DNA from: Salminus brasiliensis
Taxonomy: Eukaryota; Chordata; Actinopteri; Characiformes; Bryconidae
Direction: 5' to 3'
DNA length: 64,000 nt
Assembly: GCF_030463535.1 (NCBI RefSeq)
Contig: NC_132899.1
Coordinates: 16,718,490 to 16,782,489 of the forward strand
The notes beneath the pieces were generated by a model. That model did no database searches. It was not told the origin of the DNA and saw only the letters and a program-made list of their open reading frames with translations. Both the position numbers and the translations under genes were made by a program. Shown piece after piece: positions 51,201-61,461 of the stretch; the first letter of the stretch is position 1; each line of letters opens with the position of its first letter.

Positions 51201-51539
51201 TTATTCTTCTCTTTTGAGTTTTTTTCCCAATTGATTGCTTCTGAGTAAGTTTTGTCCAGCTTTATTTAGTCTTGATGCCATTTTGCAGTTGTACTGAAGT
51301 AGTGCCTCCAAAGTATATGGTAACGGCTGAAAAAAGCACTTCAGCTGTCATTAAAGGCACTCGTGCACTGCAAAACTACTGCACAAGTGGTTCATCTATT
51401 CAAACTAAACAAATGTGTATCTTGTGGTGTGAAGATTGTATCAGATTGTATATAAGTTGAATTCATATTAACAATAATATGGGCATTGCATAGTATTCAG
51501 TAAATTACCTGGTATCTTTCGGTGAGTAACCAAAGACAT
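45252..51539 (-). CDS. plekhs1: Pleckstrin homology domain-containing family S member 1
   Basis: Coding exons on the minus strand are 51539-51509, 51097-50991, 50875-50757, 50374-50240, 49791-49722, 49456-49370, 49286-49176, 48868-48798, 48502-48449, 46011-45922, 45781-45689, 45526-45394 and 45311-45252. The phases join into 386 codons plus stop. Residues about 28-154 form a PH domain (GYLYKSPPPS, KSWKRRFFVL, RDYFLIGEN and the C-terminal helix DGWFNAIFAAL). The middle is low complexity, with nine Glu at 225-233 followed by YMDM at 238-241. The last three exons read as a PDZ-like fold (EGDQIVAIN at 338-346, then VKLTILRQPG). PLEKHS1 is a signalling adaptor linked in mammals to PI3K output. An in-frame TGA in a probable 5' UTR exon ending at 52235 supports the start at 51539. 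Identity rests on the PH domain plus position between DCLRE1A and CASP7. Confidence 0.85.
46222..46490 (+). repeat. tRNA-derived SINE in PLEKHS1 intron 9
   Basis: It has an A-box-like TGGCTTAGTGGTTGG near 46,237 and a B-box-like GGTTTGATTCCTG near 46,281. The SINE-body words GACCCTTGAAAAAGGCACTT and CTCTCTGCACCAAGG follow. It is oriented opposite to the gene. Confidence 0.65.
47528..47612 (+). mobile_element. 3' tail of a non-LTR retroelement
   Basis: GTAAAGCTGCCTTGTGACAA followed by GCTATACAAATAAATTTGAT and short TTTGATTTGAT repeats is the typical 3' terminus of a fish LINE/SINE group. Only the last about 85 bp are present. It is intronic in PLEKHS1. Confidence 0.6.
47690..47960 (+). mobile_element. 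Tc1-like transposase C-terminal fragment
   Basis: A frame with SPDLNPIKTMW and downstream Lys/Gln-rich sequence resembles the region around and after the second Asp of Tc1-family transposases. It is short, frame-shifted and intronic in PLEKHS1. Confidence 0.5.
48172..48247. repeat. (TG)n(TA)n compound microsatellite
   Basis: A GT run is followed by about 26 TA units in PLEKHS1 intron 9. It produces artefactual Tyr-Ile frames. Confidence 0.95.
48985..49120. mobile_element. Short MITE-like repeat (family D) next to PLEKHS1 exon 7
   Basis: It contains AAGTAGTTCTTTTATGGCAT, AAAGAACCCTTTGTACC and TTTATTTTTAAGAGTGTA. The same words occur near 3.77-3.83 kb and, more diverged, near 12.9-13.07 kb. 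It lies about 60 bp downstream (gene sense) of exon 7. Confidence 0.5.
49544..49676. mobile_element. Fold-back MITE in PLEKHS1 intron 5
   Basis: The left arm CCCAGTTTCCTAAAGGCATC and the right arm GATGCTTTTGGGAAACCCTG are imperfect inverted complements about 130 bp apart. The sequence resembles the abundant fish element beginning with GTTTCCCAAAAGCATC. Confidence 0.65.
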
Positions 51540-52805
51540 TGGACACTGCTCTGAAACAGACAGTTATGTCATAAGGTTGTGTGCAAGACAGAACAAGCAA
51601 ACCTAATGAGATTATCAACCTATTTTTATATATATAACACTTAAAATACACGTTTGAAGAGAAACATAAAAAATACAGCACTAGAATTTGCTAAACCCTT
51701 CCACCTGATTTGCCAACAAACGTGAATAAACTCACAAAACACCACAAATTACTGAAATCAATCCAGGTTATTTGATTATTGTTGACAAATGCTTGCTTGC
51801 CCATGTAAAAAATATGTACTAAACCTTAAAAAAATCCCAAGGCTTATTACAACATACAGCATATCATTCAGTAACTACATAGAAAGCAATGCAAACTTCT
51901 TAATTAGAGGAGCGAGATTTGGAGGCCTGGGTAATTTCAAGGACTTTTAGCCCTTAAATGCGAAGCTTATGGCTCCTCTGACTGAGTTCTGTCCAGCTTT
52001 ACATAACAAATGAATAGCAGTTGGCAGTTGTACTGAGCTTGTACCTTCAAGGCACACTGCTTTCAGAAGGAAAGGGTCATAACGAAAAAAACAAACAAGC
52101 ACTTCACCTCATATTAAAACCCCCTATGTATCAACTGCAGTTGTTCCAATAATTTCAATAATTAGCTGCCCTCTGCAACCCAGAAATAATGAAACAGCAA
52201 AAAACACCAGCTGAGGTAAATAGAACTAAAATACCTGACGTGAGAAGCAGAAGGTCCTCTGTTCAACTCTAATTCTGTACAAGACGAGTGCAGTCGCATG
52301 GGGAACCTGGGCAGTGTTTTGTTTGAGCAGTGACATCACTAGGAGGCAGGGTTTCAGGTGTTGAAATTAGTTCTGACAAGAAGTCCATGCCTTGGGTAAA
52401 TGCCAGCTTTTTTTGTCTTTCCCAGTGCACACGTTAAAGAGCTAAACATGAGAAAAACTAGTTAGTATACTTCATATCATTGGAGATAATAAAAACAGCT
52501 TATTTATTTAGTATAGTTAATCAGTGTAATGGGAAGTGTATGTTTCCAGTTATGTGTGTTTCCTGCTCTATACACTCACCACAACCATGGCTCTCAAGGT
52601 GGGGTCTAGAGACTGACTGTGGTCTATAGTAGTGTATAGCCAGGGATACCTCAGGGTTTATCCATGTTTTTTTCTGAGCCAATAAAAACTCTGACATGTA
52701 TGTTTACATTGTCAATACACTCATCTGTCACTTAGCTAAAATCTGATAAAATGAGTGAGAATAGTTTGCTACACAGGAAGGGGTTCTTGCCCTTAATAAG
52801 CCTTT

Positions 52806-52892
52806 ACCCAATACCTAACCCTAACCCAAAACCTAAATCTAACCCTATCCCTAATGCCCCAACACAAAACTTAAACCAACCCCTAAATAAGA
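52806..52892 (-). repeat. Degenerate telomere-like interstitial repeat
   Basis: On + it reads as variants of CCTAACC/CCTAAAC: ACCTAACCCTAACCCAAAAC, then CTAAATCTAACCCTATCCC and similar. On the minus strand this is (TTAGGG)-like. Only a few exact TAACCC units remain. Confidence 0.6.
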
Positions 52893-55149
52893 CTCAGCCC
52901 AAAACATATCCCAGATAGTTTCACAATTTGCATTACTGTAGATAATCTATAGGAGGCATAATTCTAACTATCCAAACTATCCAAATAGTGAGCCAACAGG
53001 TTCTTTGGCTGAATAATGGAACCGTTTTTAGAAAATTTGGAAATCAGTTACTGCCTTGCACGCAATAATTCCAGGTAGGCCACTGTGGCCCTGACCAGGA
53101 AGAAGAGGATAAGAAGATGGATTTACTGAAATAAACAACACCTGTTACCCAACCCTTAACCATACAGTATGTTTAAACAGGTACATACAGCACAGGACAA
53201 CTTCAATTTGGGATATTCCCATTAACCAAGAAAACCCCCTGTTTCAGTGGGGTATGAAATCTCGTTTTGTGTTCACTGCTCACTGATTGGACTGATTTTG
53301 TCCATGGACAAAGGATCTGCACTCTATTACTTAAATGACTGGTTGGGTTAGGTAACAAACACTTTTCTTCCTCATGCCAGTAACAATTGGTAAGAGGGAC
53401 TGTTCCTTTAGTGTTATTGCTGGATCTCACACAAACAGTGGGGAATTCTAGAGTTTTCCCTTTTAGTTGTTTACAACTAATGAATGAATACTGAATGTGC
53501 AGTAATTGACAGCAGTAGTTGTAATGTAACTAAGCTGTTCAGATACCATGACGTTTGCTAATTAATGTATTTTGTTGATTTTTGTCTGAACCTTATCTTA
53601 TATGATAAAGGGGCCACAAAGCACCGTCGTAAGTATTAAAATATAGTATTGGTGAGTATTGGTGTTAAATAACTAGTGTTGGTGCACTTTGTCATCAAAG
53701 TATTAAGGCAGAATTATTAACTATTATTATTATTTTTTTAATGTTTAAATACTTAAAACATTTCCTCAGTTGAAATGAAACAATATCTCAATTTAATAAA
53801 TCAATCCCTCACTTAGTTTGATCATTCGTTCCCTCAGTTTAGCTAAAGCCTCCCCTCTAAACTGAGTGAACTAACTAGTAATTAAATTGAAAGAACAGAT
53901 AAGTCTTAATTAGGACTTAATCGAAAGTGCAGTTTATGTCTCTAAATATTACTGTAAATTTTACTGTAGGCTTTCACTGTCCTGACTCCTGAGTGCTGCA
54001 GAAAGAATCAGGTGTAGTCTTTGATTGACAAGCGTCTGCGTTGACCAGCGCCACGCCCACAAGCCTCGTTTTCAATTTACAGATGCTTGGCCACACCCTC
54101 CGGTTTCTCCTGGCTGCTCAGGAAACAGTTCGTAAACACACAGACTATATATATATATATATATACTTATATATATACCTTCACCACAATGTAAACTTGG
54201 GTCTAAGTTAGCTTTATGTTCAACTGCCCAATTATCTACATTTTAATGAATCGAGAAGTTCCAGCTGTCCGTTACCTCAGCTGTAGCGTTAGCATTAGCC
54301 AACAGGAGCCGACAGGGACACCCCACGTTTATCTGGATTATGGTCGCGTATTAATATTTAGCCTTTTTTGGCGGAGTAGCTTTAAGGGTTTAAAATCAGT
54401 ATTCTGTAAGAGTTTTAACACAGTGGGGTCTAAGTTCAGCTAGCGTATTGAACTTTGCTTGATACCTGATTTATCTTATCTGCTAGTTAATGCTAGCTGT
54501 TAAACCAAGGTCTTTCCTCTGGTGTCTCTCTCATACTGTGAGTGATTGTACAGTCCTCTTTGGTTTGAGTCTTTTATAGTGACTCGAGTAATTGGCTGGA
54601 TTCATTAGAAGGGATTTTTTACATTTGGGTTGAATCTTTTGGCTAAGTTTTTTTTTTTTAATTTCATATTTCTTTTGTATTCGTGTACATTGTCAAAACT
54701 ACTGCTTTATGTGTTCCTGAATGTGGGATCCTGGATTTCCTGACTCCTGGTCAGACCACCATACTGAGCACTGGTGCCCCCCAAGGGCTGTATGGAATTA
54801 ATAAAAAAGTGAGGGTGTTTAAATATTTAATGTTCTGGTGTTTTTATGTTTGTTTCGTTTTTATTTTTATTTTTTATTTTATTTTTTTTTATTTTTTTAC
54901 AAAATCTAAAATTGTGTTTATTTGTGGTCCTGACTGTTAATGAGCTCTTCTCTGAAGAAGTTGTTTTTGCATTTAATTTCAAATATTGAAATGAGTTTTA
55001 GTCCTGTGCTGTTCTTAAGAGGAAAATTCAGTGGGTACAAAATTAAACGCTAAAGACAGCTAGGAACCTACTTTTTTACAGGTTCAGCATCTCAAGTTTT
55101 CCTGGTAGGTGGCTCCCACATAGGTGTTTGTTTGTGGCATTTTAATGAT

Positions 55150-55225
55150 CTGTGACTGTGCCAAACACTTTTTCTTTTACACACATTAGAAGGGGTGTCC
55201 ACAAACGTTTGGATGTGTGTCTTTC
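55150..55225 (+). mobile_element. MITE family B, 3'-end fragment
   Basis: ACATTAGAAGGGGTGTCCAC then AAACGTTTGGATGTGTGT matches the right end of the family B element at 25.06 kb. Confidence 0.6.
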
Positions 55226-55902
55226 ATTGTAAGAACACCACATTAGAACAGATACAGGAATGTCTCATGTTAAAGAAGAAAATAGTCGATCGCTTGTAAG
55301 CAAGTTTGAGGGGCAATGCTTGGTTCCAGATTCCTCACTGAAGCCCCCAGACAGTGCATGGATTAGTTCAATACCATCACCTGCTCACCTGATGTGACCT
55401 CATTCAGTACTAATTTACCAAACCAGGTTTTGGGTGATAACTTTAAATAACTCCAGACTCTCATGTGGAGAGCTTTAGATGTTATAATATTTCTAATGTT
55501 TTACTGGGGGAATAAATGTACTTTCTACTACAGTTTTTTTTATTATTCAAATTTTCACAGATGTTTAAAGTAGTGTTGTGAGGTTAAGAACAACAACAGA
55601 GATGCAAAATTATATTAAAACAGCTATAACATAACAAATGTCACCATCCAGCTCAACAGTTGTTTTGGTGCTATTTTTTATTTATTTTTTAGTTATTTAC
55701 AAAACTTCAGTTTAATGAAGCACATTATATGAGCTCTACAAACTGGGTTGACATAGACACTAAAAACGGTACATTATGGAGCCCAACCCAACTATAAATG
55801 ATAAACACACATATGGGTTTCTCTAGAGGATGTAATAGGAGCCCGTAAATGACCAACATCACTGTTGATCTGATTACACAGACACTGAAGGCAGCTCTAA
55901 TA

Positions 55903-56165
55903 TACTAGTCAGCCATAACATTAAAACCACCTCCCTAATACTGTGTAGACTACCCATTAGCTCTGCCTTGTCAAGACATCAAGACAGATCCACAAGACCT
56001 CTGAATGCATCCTGTGGTATCTGGCAGTGAGCTGTTAGAAGCAAATCGCTTATCTACTACGTTGTGAAGAAGGGCCTCCATGGCTCGCATCATTAGGTCT
56101 ATCATTGTGAGCCTATTACCCTCACTGCTTCACTCTAACCACTCTAACAAAAAGGATTAGGATGT
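55903..56165 (-). mobile_element. Tc1/mariner-like element, terminal fragment
   Basis: AGTCAGCCATAACATTAAAACC marks a terminus shared with the 12.48-kb relic (CTGATCAGCC). It is followed by ATCCTGTGGTATCTGGCAG and GGGCCTCCATGGCTCGCATC, the antisense of a Tc1-like transposase end. No open frame remains. Confidence 0.6.
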
Positions 56166-56342
56166 AACCAGAAATTTTCAGGGTTTTTCAACTCAATTGA
56201 ACTCTGCATTATTTCAAAAAGGAATGAGGAGAACAGAAACAGAAATTCACAGAAATAATGTTTACCTTTATTAACTTTTATGGACATTAATGTAACTACT
56301 TTATCCATTCATCATAAAATATTCACACAATATAAAAGCCAC

Positions 56343-56500
56343 CTGCTATATATGTATATATATGTACAGCTCTGGAAAAAATAAGAGACCACCCAACATT
56401 ATCAGTTTCTCTGGTTTTATTATTTATAGGCAAAAATACATTTGCATTGTATTTCATTAAACCATGGACAACATTTCCCCTCAATTCCAAATAAAAATAT
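56343..56500 (+). mobile_element. DNA transposon end fragment
   Basis: TACAGCTCTGGAAAAAATAA then GAGACCACCCAACATTATCA and AGTTTCTCTGGTTTTATTAT match a terminal sequence frequent in fish Tc1/mariner-type elements. Only one end is visible. Confidence 0.55.
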
Positions 56501-58187
56501 TGCTATTATGTATGTGTGTATATATAGTGCTGTCAACGTTAACGTACATGATTTGCAAGCTTTAACATGTTAGCCGTCTCTCTCTCTCTCTCTCTCTCAC
56601 TCACTCACTCACTCACTCACTGATCCTCCATTTATCTCTTAAAAAAATGCTGAACCATTTTCTGTTAAAGCTTGTGTCCGAGCTTTGCCATGTTCAAGGC
56701 TAAAGTTCTCAAAACTACATTCCTCAAACTAGATTTCTCTAGACAGTTTATTAGACATACACATTTATTTGTTCTCCAGCCAAAAAATTCAAAGACATAA
56801 TTCAAATGACATAATAATTAATCACAGAATACTGTTGTGATTAAAACGATCAGACATTTTAATTGATTGACACCACTAATATGTATGTATGTATGTATAT
56901 ATTAACGTGTAAATATATATATAAAGCATGAGTTGCATGGTTTTAATATAGTTTACATTAAAATAGAGGACACTGGGGACACACAGTCGTCCACTGTGGT
57001 TAGAACGTAGTTGCCAAAAGAGCCTCAGAGAAATATGGTCAACTCTAATTTAAGCTTAGCAAGGCAGTGCTGGATACCAGAAATGAAGAACTGTCAAGCA
57101 CAATCAGAAAGAGCTTAATGTGTAAAATGTGTAATAAGGTAAATAAGGCACGTGTGTGATGAATTAGCAATGCAGTGATGCTGAAGATTTCATCATGCTA
57201 ATATACGCTTGATAAACTGGTTAGCCAAATAAGCCGTGTAGCTCATTCTAAAAAAAGACTTTCCTCAATTAGGTTTTATCACCAAACTATTGCTTTAATG
57301 AACCAATGTTATAATCCCCAACCATCTTATAAATGCGTAGTGTCAATCAAAAAGCCATAAACCTGCTGGCATGTATCAGATGGAAGTCAGTGGGCCTGCT
57401 CTTTGAGCCCCTGCCAGTCCTGGTCAGAATGCTGGGCAGGCCGGCCTTCAACTCTCTCTTGCTTTGTGGAGCAGTGGAGAGACAGGCGGCAGCTGTAGGT
57501 GATTTGGCATATTACTCTGTACTTGCATTCATGTGCGCGCACACAATTCCTACCATTTCTGTAAGCCATTCACAGGACCTTTCAGGGTCAGGGCCACAGC
57601 CTATTTTGAGGGAGGCTATGACTAAAAATGGCTATTATTCCTATAAGGTCCACCTAATATATATGTGGACACTCTTGGATCTTGGATTAACTGTGTAATT
57701 TACTGAAGAAAAGAACCTTAACAACACAATCCTTCACTGCATTGTTAACAACCTCATTTACAAGAGCAATGATTTATGGGTCCTAATTTAAACTGGTGAG
57801 AATTTGTTCTAGCATGTTCCTGCACAATTTTAAACACCTTTTGCTTGAGTAGAAGATATAAATAGGGTGCAGTTTGGCTGTGGCCTCTTGTTTGGGCACA
57901 GCACAGTCAGACTGCAGCCTAGAACAGTCTCTTTTCTCTGAGGAGTTATGTCTTTAGATTTACAGACCTCCATAGCAGAAGTTGAATACTTCCCAGGGCA
58001 CACAGACATTGGCTTCGCTGTGACGGAGGCAACATGTCCCAACCCCCCAGCCTTGGCATCCCAGCAATGGAATATAAGGGCTGGAGACTGCCTATGATGA
58101 GGAATCCTCTGACAGTAGAGTGAAAGAGCAGAAGGATTAGAGGGATTTGCATGGTGGAACCCAATTAGATGACAAGATACTGCAGAC

Positions 58188-60842
58188 ATGAAGACTGAAG
58201 CTCAGGTAAAATATGCATTTAGCTGTGTTTTAGGTCATAATGATGCACTCAGGGTGTCAGTTTGTAGAATTTGGGATACAACACTCTTTTAATACATACT
58301 ATTTAACACAGAACACACCTGTAAAACAACAGGAGCATCTAAAAAAGCAAAGGGACATTCTCGCCTACCGAATGAAAAAACTGGCAGCAAAGCAAATGGG
58401 CTTCAGTGTAAGTCTTGCTATTATTACTTGTGACCTTTGTATTTAGGGGAACAGGTTGGGCAAATCATTCTTCTATATGATTTACATGTTTCTAACATAT
58501 CATGCCTCTCAGAAAAAGACAGAAGAACTGAAAACAAAGATAAAGAAGAAATATGACGACATGAAACGAATTCTAGATGAGGACCTGCGGATCACCCTCT
58601 GCCAGTTAGACATGGAGGAGGAGGCCATGGAGAGAGCTTTTGAGGAGAACATAGAAAGGTGCTACCACCTGACCCAGGACCTAGACCAGCAGCTGGCTGA
58701 GATTTCCTCACTGTTAGAAGAAGACAAACAGTGCAGCTATGACCGGGTACTCTAGGAACTTTGCTGTTCCCCCTATTGTCTTTCCTTCTCATCCATTCAT
58801 TCTTTTATTCTAACTTTTATTCTTTTTCCATGCAGATCTCAGAGACTGAGGAAAGGTATGTCATGTTGGGTTGCTGTCCTTATTTGTAAAATAAAGAAGC
58901 AGGTGGACAGAATGAAACAGTCTAGTAAATGAGAAATCACTCATAATAATAATAACTCACCAATCACCAATAGCATTATAACAATGGGGAGTTTGGGAAT
59001 ATCTGCTTTTCATTGTAATTAATAAATAAATAAATGAATAAATAAATAAAGGGGTTCTGTGGCATAAAATGACAACTATTATGTTTCATGTACCACTTTA
59101 TGTGACCCTGCCTGGTAAAGGTGATGTGAAGTGTGAAGTGCCCAGGGCCTTATAAACGTGGCATGTGACTAACAAGCGAGGCAGGGCAAGAATGGTCGTT
59201 CTGTAAGATGACGTCAGAGAGGCTAAGGTGTGTCCGGGGGATAGATAGGGCATGACACCTGCAGCTGACGCAATAGCGATGCTAATGCTTTGGTGCTAAC
59301 GCCGCAGTTGCGATGCTAACACTGTGGCTACAGCTACAGCTATAGCTACAGCCTTTGCACCACCTCCCTTTACAATAACATTCCAAGCTAGGGGACCCAA
59401 CCTCAGCTTACCTAAGCCTGCATCTCCTCTAAGCAGCACAAATACTTGTTAACTTTATGGCACAATGTAGTTTTCAGGCTGTCAGTGTGTGAGAACTATT
59501 TTCTAGGAAAACAAGAGGCAGTTCTTGTGCATGTGCGTTTCAACAAAGTCCATCAGTCACTCAGTCAGCCAGTCAGTCACTCAGCCAGTCACTCAGTCAG
59601 TCAGTCAGTCACTCAGCCAGTCACTCAGTCAGTCAGTCAGTCACTCAGCCAGTCACTCAGCCAGTCAGTCACTAAGCGAAATTGCCTCTCTTCAGTAATA
59701 ACAAATAACAAAGCTGACACCTTTCGTATTTGCAATTATTTCTCCCCCTAGAAAGAGATAAGTGAACCAACCAGACTGACCTGACTACTCATTCTGGCCA
59801 GAGCTCAAGTTCTTTCCTCTTTCTTGTGTCTGACAGGGTAATGGAGACTCTGAAGATTACAGATCCAGAGCTGATCCAGATGGATGAGTTTAAGAATGAA
59901 CAGCTACTCGGTTTAACCATCAACTTACTGCTGTTCATCCGCTCACAGGTCCCTGTTATGAAGAAACTCTTCCAGAGCTGTGAGCCTCCTAACTTGCTAA
60001 GCATTCTTCATGAATATAAGAATACCAACAGAAACATGCCTTCATGCCAATAACACAAATTACCCTAAATACACACTTAAAAATCTCAAATAATAATAAA
60101 AGTATATATATTATATATTTATATATATAATGTGTGTGAAGAACCTTAAGATTATTCTATTACCTAAAGGTTTTTCCTATAACTATAGCTTTTTTATAAA
60201 AGGGTATGTAATAGTGTAATGAAGTCTCTGATAGGTTGCTTTGATATCTTTCACTCTCTCTCAGATGCCCAAGAGGTGATCCTGAACCCTGACTCTGCCC
60301 ACCCGAAGCTCATCATTTCCACGGCTGGAGATTCAGCCCTGTACACAGATACCTGGCAAGAACTTCCTGAGAACCCTTCCCGCTTTGACACCACCCTGAA
60401 CGTCATAAGCAGAGAGGGCTTCAAAGAAGGACGCAACTACTGGGAGGTGCAGGTCAGCGACAAAACATACTGGGAGCTGGGCCTTACCTATCCCAGCATC
60501 CCCCGCAAGGGTCGTGAGGAGGACTGCTGGTTGGGCCGTGGGCCAGAGTCCTGGTGTGTGGAATTCTTCAATGGTGACTACACAGCCTGGCACAACGGGA
60601 CGTCCCATGAGCTGACCCACATTACTGGCAGGACCTTCCAGCGCATCGGGGTCTTTTCTAGCTCTTATGGGGGACTTGTGTGTTTCCTGGGGGCGGACAC
60701 AATGACCCCATTTTATAGTTTTTGTGCAGGCACGTTCACAGATGCCCTTTACCAGGCTGTCTGTCCCGGCCATGACAACCAGGGTACCAACTGGAAAGCG
60801 CTGCTTATCTGTGATGCCTCTAGATCTGCTCCATTTCTGTGA
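58188..60842 (+). CDS. TRIM-like protein lacking RING/B-box: coiled coil + PRY-SPRY (B30.2)
   Basis: Coding exons are 58188-58205, 58312-58407, 58513-58746, 58836-58855, 59837-59979 and 60265-60842. The phases join into 362 codons plus stop. Exon sizes of 96, 234 and about 20 nt, then a long terminal exon, are the hallmark of TRIM genes of the PRY-SPRY class. Residues about 10-125 are charged, heptad-like coiled coil. The last exon encodes PRY (VILNPDSAHPKL) and SPRY (NYWEVQV, WCVEFFNGDY, FSSSYGGLVCFLG). No RING or B-box cysteines are seen upstream, and an in-frame TGA lies 18 nt before the ATG. The 59979 donor (T/GTGAGC) is the weakest junction. B30.2 domains bind protein targets; without a RING no ubiquitin ligase activity is expected. 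Convergent with CASP7. I do not recognise a specific orthologue. Confidence 0.8.
59552..59672. repeat. CAGTCACT minisatellite
   Basis: Tandem 4- and 8-bp units (CAGT, CACT, CAGC) repeat as a higher-order CAGTCAGTCACTCAGCCAGT block. It lies in intron 4 of the TRIM-like gene, 165 bp before exon 5. Confidence 0.9.
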
Positions 60843-61224
60843 TTCGTCTCTGGAAAAGAAATGAATGGTGGAAATTGAAAGGTGATTTGTACAGTATGGC
60901 TCTTCTATATGTGAACATTGATAAAAGAATGAAGGAACACACAAAGCTGTATTTTATGTTTTAATACAACAAAATTAGGTTTACAAAGGCATTCTTTCCA
61001 TGTGAAGTAATTTAAACAAAACATAGCCCTGAATTACAAAAGGGGCAAAATATATGGCAGTAATCAAAAAAAATAAATTAAAAAAATTAGAGCATTCATA
61101 CCCCAAAAATATATTTTCAAATCATTTAATATATTCCTGAGGACAATTTAATTGAACACTGTAAAGCACTTAAAAATATATTTTTCCCTTAAATTCCATT
61201 CCAATGCACTACATCACTAAGAGG

Positions 61225-61375
61225 TAATCTCAATCTCTCAATGGAAGTCAATGTATAAAGATTTTATTTCAAGTAATTTTGGAGCATTTCTATTGGTCCA
61301 TTCCTCATGAAATTTTACACAAAGTAAAGAACAACTGCCAGATTTATGTCAAAAAGTAGAACAGCAAAAAGATTT
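61225..61375 (+). repeat. Dispersed repeat family C, copy 2
   Basis: AAGTCAATGTATAAAGATTT, AAGTAAAGAACAACTGCCAG and GTCAAAAAGTAGAACAGCAA match the block at 19.49-19.65 kb on the same strand. Confidence 0.5.
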
Positions 61376-61393
61376 TTTTTTCATAACAGCAAA

Positions 61394-61398
<5 letters not shown>

Positions 61399-61458
<60 letters not shown>
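61399..61458. repeat. (TG)n(AG)n compound microsatellite
   Basis: A GT run passes directly into a GA run of about 15 units. Confidence 0.95.

Positions 61459-61461
<3 letters not shown>

Larger units (their letters stand above)
52235..57945. other. Gene-poor spacer between PLEKHS1 and the TRIM-like gene
   Basis: No exon with recognisable homology is visible. Near 52,235-52,300 a probable PLEKHS1 5' UTR exon (minus strand) ends in a CAG/GTATTT donor. Other contents are a telomere-like patch (52.8 kb), AT microsatellites (54,147-54,165), MITE and Tc1 relics (55.15-56.5 kb) and TC/ACTC repeats at 56,576-56,622. A 121-codon open frame at 57,333-57,698 has no features I recognise. Confidence 0.45.

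Noticed and set aside
57333-57698. 121-codon open frame upstream of the TRIM-like gene
   Set aside because: No recognised motif, no RING or B-box cysteine pattern, no convincing splice link to 58,188. Retained only as an unexplained frame.
57946-58098. Alternative first exon for the TRIM-like gene (ATG at 57,946, MSLDLQTS...)
   Set aside because: It ends at an in-frame TGA before any donor and has no TRIM similarity. It may be 5' UTR.
59552-59672. CRISPR-like regular repeat array
   Set aside because: Units are 4-8 bp with no unique spacers. It is a eukaryotic minisatellite.
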